Shown in pieces: positions 59,533-64,000 of a stretch of 64,000 nucleotides of DNA (position 1 is the first letter of the stretch; every line of letters begins with the position of its first letter). The position numbers and the translations under genes were made by a program. The notes beneath the pieces were generated by a model. The model searched no databases. It saw only the letters and a list, made by a program, of their open reading frames with translations, and had not been told where the DNA came from. This DNA comes from Candidatus Aegiribacteria sp. (lineage in GTDB: Bacteria; Fermentibacterota; Fermentibacteria; Fermentibacterales; JCC-6): assembly GCA_030620995.1 (NCBI GenBank), contig JAUXIK010000005.1, forward strand, positions 1 through 64,000. The letters run 5' to 3'.

Positions 59533-59584
59533 CATGACCAGGTTTCTGGAAACTCTATGATGCATAGTTAAATGGACAGCATTA

Positions 59585-61081
59585 TCACATCTTCAGGAGC
59601 TTACGCGTCACATTATATCCGTCAGCTTGAAATACCAGAAAGTAGATTCCATCGGGGGTATTGCTGCCGTATTCGTCTTTTCCATCCCAGTAAACAACAT
59701 GTGCCCCGGTATCAGCCTGACCTTCCATGATCGTTCTTATCCTTCGTCCGTGCAGATCGTAAATCGCGATGGAAACAGTCTTTGTTACGGGCAGTTCGTA
59801 GTTTATCTGCATGCTTCCCGTAAAGGGATTGGGCATAATTCCGCTGACAAGGATATGACATACAGTTGCTGATTCCGCATCGCCAATACCCTGGAGGGTA
59901 TTGAGTTTTAAAAGATATAGATCAGGCCAGCCGTCGCCGGGACTTGTATACTCCCCGGTGATGATGAATCCGCCATCGGCGGTCTGTCTGACTGAAAATC
60001 CGGAATCATCATCCGGTCCCCCATAAGTGCCGGTCCAGAGTGTGTCACCGTTTGCGTCTACCATGAGAAGGTAGATATCAAACCCGCCCGATCCGAATGA
60101 GTCAGTTTCGCCTGCTATAACGAAATTTCCGCAGGAGGTTTCAATGACGGAATTGCCGACGTCTGTGGCGGATCCACCGTATGTTCTGGTCCAAAGGGTA
60201 TCTCCGACTGAATCAGTCCTTATTATGTAGACATTGCGCATATCGGGCCCGAATGACCATGTGAACCCGGTAATTATAAACCCCCCGTCTGAAGTTTCCC
60301 GGACATCTTTACCTACATCTTCGCTACTTCCCCCGTATGTACGGGTCCAGAGAATATCTCCAGCGGAGTTGAGCCTGCTGAGATATACAGCATATGAACC
60401 GGGACCGAACGAACCGGTTTCACCAACAACAATGAAATCTCCGTTGGAAGTTTCTCGGATGGCATAACCGGCATCCCAGGCACTGCCTCCGATAGTCCTT
60501 GTCCAGAGTGTATCTCCGACGTAATCAGTCTTTATTACAAACACATCGTAACTTCCTGCGCCGGAAGATCTTGTCCAGCCCGTCATAATAAAGCCGCCAT
60601 CGGAGGTTTCCTGCACCGACCAGCCTTCATCAAAGTGAGCCCCGCCGTATGTTCTTGTCCAGAGGGTATCGCCAAGGGCATCTGTCCGGAGCAGATAGAA
60701 ATCATCCCAGCCGGCTCCGAACGATTCCGTCTCACCGACGATTATAAACCCGCCATCCGAAGTGAAATCAATGGAACGAGCCCTGTCAGCGCTCCCTCCC
60801 CCATAGGTCTTCTGAAAAACGGAGTCACCGGTATCGTTCGTTTTAACCAGGAAAACATCCGATGCGCCGCCGCCGAATGACCATGTTAATCCTGCAACTA
60901 CGAAATCTCCATCAGGAGTTTCAAGAACGGAATTGCCTTGATCCCATTGTGATCCGCCAAATGTCGCCGTCCAGATTGTATCGGGGGCCTGTGCGTTTAC
61001 GGGTGTAAGGAAACCATATACTACGGTGATAAGATAAATCAGCGAAATTTGCACGCTTACCTGTTTACTGACCATTATCAT
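59585..61081 (-). CDS. Secreted repeat beta-propeller protein with C-terminal sorting domain
   Basis: About seven repeats of GDTLWTRTYGGSxxDxGxSVxETSDGGFIITGxTxSFG; C-terminal MPNPFTGSMQINYELP...NVTRKLLKM. Confidence 0.82.
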   Translation of the reverse strand: MIMVSKQVSVQISLIYLITVVYGFLTPVNAQAPDTIWTATFGGSQWDQGNSVLETPDGDFVVAGLTWSFGGGASDVFLVKTNDTGDSVFQKTYGGGSADRARSIDFTSDGGFIIVGETESFGAGWDDFYLLRTDALGDTLWTRTYGGAHFDEGWSVQETSDGGFIMTGWTRSSGAGSYDVFVIKTDYVGDTLWTRTIGGSAWDAGYAIRETSNGDFIVVGETGSFGPGSYAVYLSRLNSAGDILWTRTYGGSSEDVGKDVRETSDGGFIITGFTWSFGPDMRNVYIIRTDSVGDTLWTRTYGGSATDVGNSVIETSCGNFVIAGETDSFGSGGFDIYLLMVDANGDTLWTGTYGGPDDDSGFSVRQTADGGFIITGEYTSPGDGWPDLYLLKLNTLQGIGDAESATVCHILVSGIMPNPFTGSMQINYELPVTKTVSIAIYDLHGRRIRTIMEGQADTGAHVVYWDGKDEYGSNTPDGIYFLVFQADGYNVTRKLLKM

Positions 61082-61216
61082 TACCTTCTTCCGGATGAAA
61101 ACTCATCATACTTCGCTTCAGTAGACTGATTTTTCCACAGTTGTTTGAACACTCCATGGAATTCTCCGCCTGTTAAAAAGGTAATAATAGAATGTGCATG
61201 TTAAGGAAGTATCAAT
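61069..61216. repeat. Direct repeat copy A: 5' end and upstream region of the 61081 minus-strand gene
   Basis: Shares ACTGACCATTATCATTACCTTCTTCCGG.TGA.AAC.CATCATA and GCCTGTTAAAA...GTGCATGTTAAGGAA with copy B. Confidence 0.75.
61199..61216 (-). promoter_or_regulatory. Pho-box-like site upstream of the 61081 minus-strand gene
   Basis: Minus strand: ATTGATA-CTTC-CTTAACA. Confidence 0.55.
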
Positions 61217-61304
61217 CCGCATATCTCACCTTTGATTTGTATGATGTACCGGGGAGAGATACGTTCCGTTGCAGGGTTGCTTGCGTAAATTAGCCAGTTG
61301 TTTT

Positions 61305-61724
61305 TCATAACAAATTCACTATAAGTGCCTCTGCAGTAGCAAGATTTGTTGCAAACGGTATATTGTGAACGTCACATACCCTTAGAAGAGCCGATATATC
61401 AGGATCATGAGGTTGAGCAGTAAGTGGGTCTCTCAGGAAAATCACAAGTTCTATCTCGCCACTCGCAATGAGTCCAGCAATCTGAAGGTCCCCGCCATCA
61501 GGACCGCTATGCATCTGTTTTACCTCAAGTCCTGCTTTTGATTTAATCATCGTTCCTGTTGTTCCTGTCGCAATAAGTTCACATTGACCAAGTTTATCTT
61601 TATGCTTATTAGCGAACATGACTATATCTACTTTTTTTGCATCATGGGCAATAAGGGCTACCCGTTTTTCCTTTATCCTCTTCTTGCTTTTGGAAACAAC
61701 CCCTATCTTATGTCCTTTTTCCAT
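61305..61724 (-). CDS. mgsA: Methylglyoxal synthase
   Basis: [54 protein letters not shown]. Confidence 0.95.
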   Translation of the reverse strand: MEKGHKIGVVSKSKKRIKEKRVALIAHDAKKVDIVMFANKHKDKLGQCELIATGTTGTMIKSKAGLEVKQMHSGPDGGDLQIAGLIASGEIELVIFLRDPLTAQPHDPDISALLRVCDVHNIPFATNLATAEALIVNLL

Positions 61725-61829
61725 AATCAAACCCCCGATGTCGGACAGGGACAAGCCCTACCCTAATATTGCTAACCAAAATTCTGGTGTTTCTTATCAT
61801 ATGGATATTACGAATACCGAGTCCGAATT

Positions 61830-62017
61830 GCTGACCATTATCATTACCTTCTTCCGGCTGAGAACCCATCATAAACAGGCTGTTTTCCGCAGATATATCT
61901 CTGCTTACGGAAATGAACTCTCCGTTTGCTTATTTTGTTTCAGCTGTTTGACCACTCCGCTGAATTCTCTGCCTGTTAAAAGTGATAATAGCTTGTGCAT
62001 GTTAAGGAAACATTAAC
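61830..62017. repeat. Direct repeat copy B (degenerate promoter/5'-end duplicate), upstream of mgsA
   Basis: Same blocks as copy A, including MIMVS start codons on the minus strand and a Pho-box-like GTTAATG-TTTC-CTTAACA at 62000..62017. Confidence 0.7.
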
Positions 62018-62140
62018 GCAGAAAGATATCCAGATCAAATCCCCTGTTCCAGGGCTTACCATTCTTCTCGTCCCACACTTTCACCGGAATCAACCTCGTC
62101 AGTATTTGCATTCCATGAATAAAGAGTGTGCTTCACTCGA

Positions 62141-62680
62141 TCATATGAAAAGACTGTTCCTGCTCTCATGAGCCTCTGCCAGGAATTTTGCAACTCCGCA
62201 GTATTCAAGATTCTTGTAATCAACCATCTCTTCGTGTTTCATTCCCATTAGATCCATTGACATTTCACAGATAAAGATCTTAATGTTCATTTCCTGAGAG
62301 AGTTCCAGTAGTTCAGCGAGTGTGACGATATTCTTTTTCTTCATCAAATGCTTCATGATAGCAGTTCCAGCACCGGCCATATTCAGTTTTGACAGTTTTA
62401 ACTTATCAAATCCCGTCGGAAGCATAAATCCGAACATCCTGGATAGAAAATCTTTCTTTACTCTGAATTTCTTCCGCAGAGCAGCAGTTCCCCAGAATGT
62501 GAAAAACAATGTAACCTCTGATCCCATTGCAGCTGCTCCTGTTGCTATAATGAAAGCTGCAATAAGTTTATCCAGTGAACCGGAAAAAACAATTATCGAT
62601 AACTTATCTTTGGGGCTGTCCTTTTCCAGCGCTTCGATTCTATCCTTCAATTCCTGGATCTGTTCAAGCATATTCTCCAT
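62141..62680 (-). CDS. DsrE/DsrF-like family protein
   Basis: LSIIVFSGSLDKLIAAFIIATGAAAMGSEVTLFFTFWGTAALRK; CEMSMDLMGMKHEEM. Confidence 0.85.
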   Translation of the reverse strand: MENMLEQIQELKDRIEALEKDSPKDKLSIIVFSGSLDKLIAAFIIATGAAAMGSEVTLFFTFWGTAALRKKFRVKKDFLSRMFGFMLPTGFDKLKLSKLNMAGAGTAIMKHLMKKKNIVTLAELLELSQEMNIKIFICEMSMDLMGMKHEEMVDYKNLEYCGVAKFLAEAHESRNSLFI

Positions 62681-62814
62681 TGTGTATTCTCTCTTTCTCT
62701 ATATTCACTTTCTGTTTAACTGAATTAATAACGCTGGTTTTACACCATAGGTAATACTACCATGATGTTCTCGAAGTACTCCTGTTCAGCTGTGATTATT
62801 TGCCTGAGTGCCGG

Positions 62815-63852
62815 TTATTCGATTTCGAGGAACACGGTGGGATCATCCAGTTTCTCGACTCTTCCGATAATTGCCGATTCTGTGTCACCATGTTCTCTGA
62901 GAGCGTTTACAAGTGCTTCGGCCTGATCCGGTCTTACGGTTGCCAGCAATCCGCCTGAGGTCTGTGCTTCGGCGAAAAGTATGAAATATCTCTTATCCAG
63001 GTTTTCGGGCATCTTCAGGTGTGGTTCAACGAATTCCTTGCATTTGCATACTCCGCTTGGATTGAATCTGTCAAGCAGATCAGGAAGACCCGGGAAAAGT
63101 GGAATATCATTCGCACGGAAGACCAGTTTTACTCCGGCATTTTTTGCGATTGGAAGAGCGTGCCCGAGGAGCCCGAATCCGGTCACGTCTGTCAAGCAGC
63201 TTATATCGAATCGCTGCATTACTTCAGATGCGTACATGTTGAGGCGTTCCATCCAGTAAACGAAGAGTGAGAACTGTTCTGTGGTCAGTCCGTCATTGAG
63301 CATTGCATCGCAGTAGATGCCCGTTCCAATTGGTTTTGTCAGAATAATAACATCACCCGGTCTGGCGTTATCATTTGTCAGAGCGGTCTCAGGATGAGTC
63401 AGCCCGGTAATACTCATTCCGTATACCATTTCTTCCTGCTCGAGCGTATGTCCGCCGAGAAGCACAACTCCGGCTTCGTGGAGCTTTTCAGCGCCGCCAA
63501 TGAGAAGTTCCTCAATTGCTTCAGGTGGGATTTTTCCCGCCGGATAGCCAAGATGGTTCATGGCCGTTATGGCTTTAGCTCCCATGGCCCAGATATCGGA
63601 CATGCTGTTCGCGGCGACAATTCGGCCGAAGCTGCGGGGATCGTCCACTATAGGGTAGAAGAAATCAACGGTCTGCACAAGAGCGACACTGTCTGAGATT
63701 TTATAAACTCCTGCATCGTCCATTGTCTGCATACCAACGATAAGATTGGGTGAATCAGGCAAAGGCAGCTTCTCAAGTATCCCGGCCAGCCTGGTCGGGT
63801 TCAGCTTGCCTGCTCAACCGGCGCAGGGGCCGTAGTCCATGAGGCGTATCAT
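62815..63852 (-). CDS. selD: Selenide, water dikinase SelD, selenocysteine-containing (in-frame UGA at complement 63814..63816)
   Basis: Hand translation upstream of the track ORF: MIRLMDYGPCAGUAGKLNPTRLAGILEKLPLPDSPNLIVG...; UGA aligns to the catalytic Cys/Sec of CAGC/UAAKL; TDFFYPIVDDPRSFGRIVAANSMSDIWAMG. Confidence 0.93.
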
Positions 63853-64000
63853 CTTCCCTGAAGGAAGCGATCGATCAGGTACTCCGCCACCCTGCAGTTT
63901 ACTCAGGAGGAATTCGCAGTAGGTCTGCTGGTGCCTGTCGTGATGGAAAGGTATGCATTCCTTGCAGTTGCCTCTTCTTCTGCAGTCAGAAGGGCATGGA
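63853..64000 (-). CDS. Partial Cys-rich small domain, in frame with and possibly fused to SelD (runs off window)
   Basis: Minus-strand frame reads PCPSDCRRRGNCKECIPFHHDRHQQTYCEFLLSKLQGGGVPDRSLPSGK, no stop before the SelD Met. Confidence 0.6.

Overview
This 64 kb window looks like chromosome from an uncultivated-type Gram-negative bacterium. Many secreted proteins end in an 'APNPS/YPNPS...GxxVxxL...W(D/N)xRxxxGxxVPxGIYxxRL' sorting-type domain, as in FCB-group or Fermentibacteria-like genomes; that taxonomic placement is inference. I saw no rRNA, tRNA, CRISPR array, prophage or transposase. Main blocks: a NitT/TauT-type ABC transporter; radical SAM/SPASM, tyrosine recombinase, phasin-like and UbiB genes; a tandemly duplicated arabinofuranosidase-like GH gene with recombination scars; an envelope-lipid island (TetR, MMPL/RND, LolA-like, DUF1302-like porin, PlsC, patatin, MlaE-F-D-PqiC-like); htpG; a YefM-YoeB type toxin-antitoxin pair; a TrmB regulator; phoBR, a phosphate porin, two pstS, pstCAB and phoU; a minus-strand locus with a metallophosphoesterase, a flippase-like protein, a PHP-glycosyltransferase and a DUF579-like protein; methylglyoxal synthase; and a DsrE-like gene next to selD. 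Most notable observations: (1) selD is a selenoprotein gene whose reading frame continues through an in-frame UGA (Sec) at complement(63814..63816), and the same open frame extends upstream into a Cys-rich domain running off the window edge; (2) five 7-4-7 direct-repeat sites (consensus near yTTAAyA-N4-CTTAACA, PhoB-box geometry) occur beside pst, the lipid/glycan locus, two secreted-protein genes and upstream of mgsA, suggesting a local Pho regulon; (3) a bacterial homologue of the plant DUF579 (IRX15/GXM) family lies in that locus; (4) several duplications and gene remnants are readable, including a truncated phoB copy, a GH tandem scar and a duplicated promoter.
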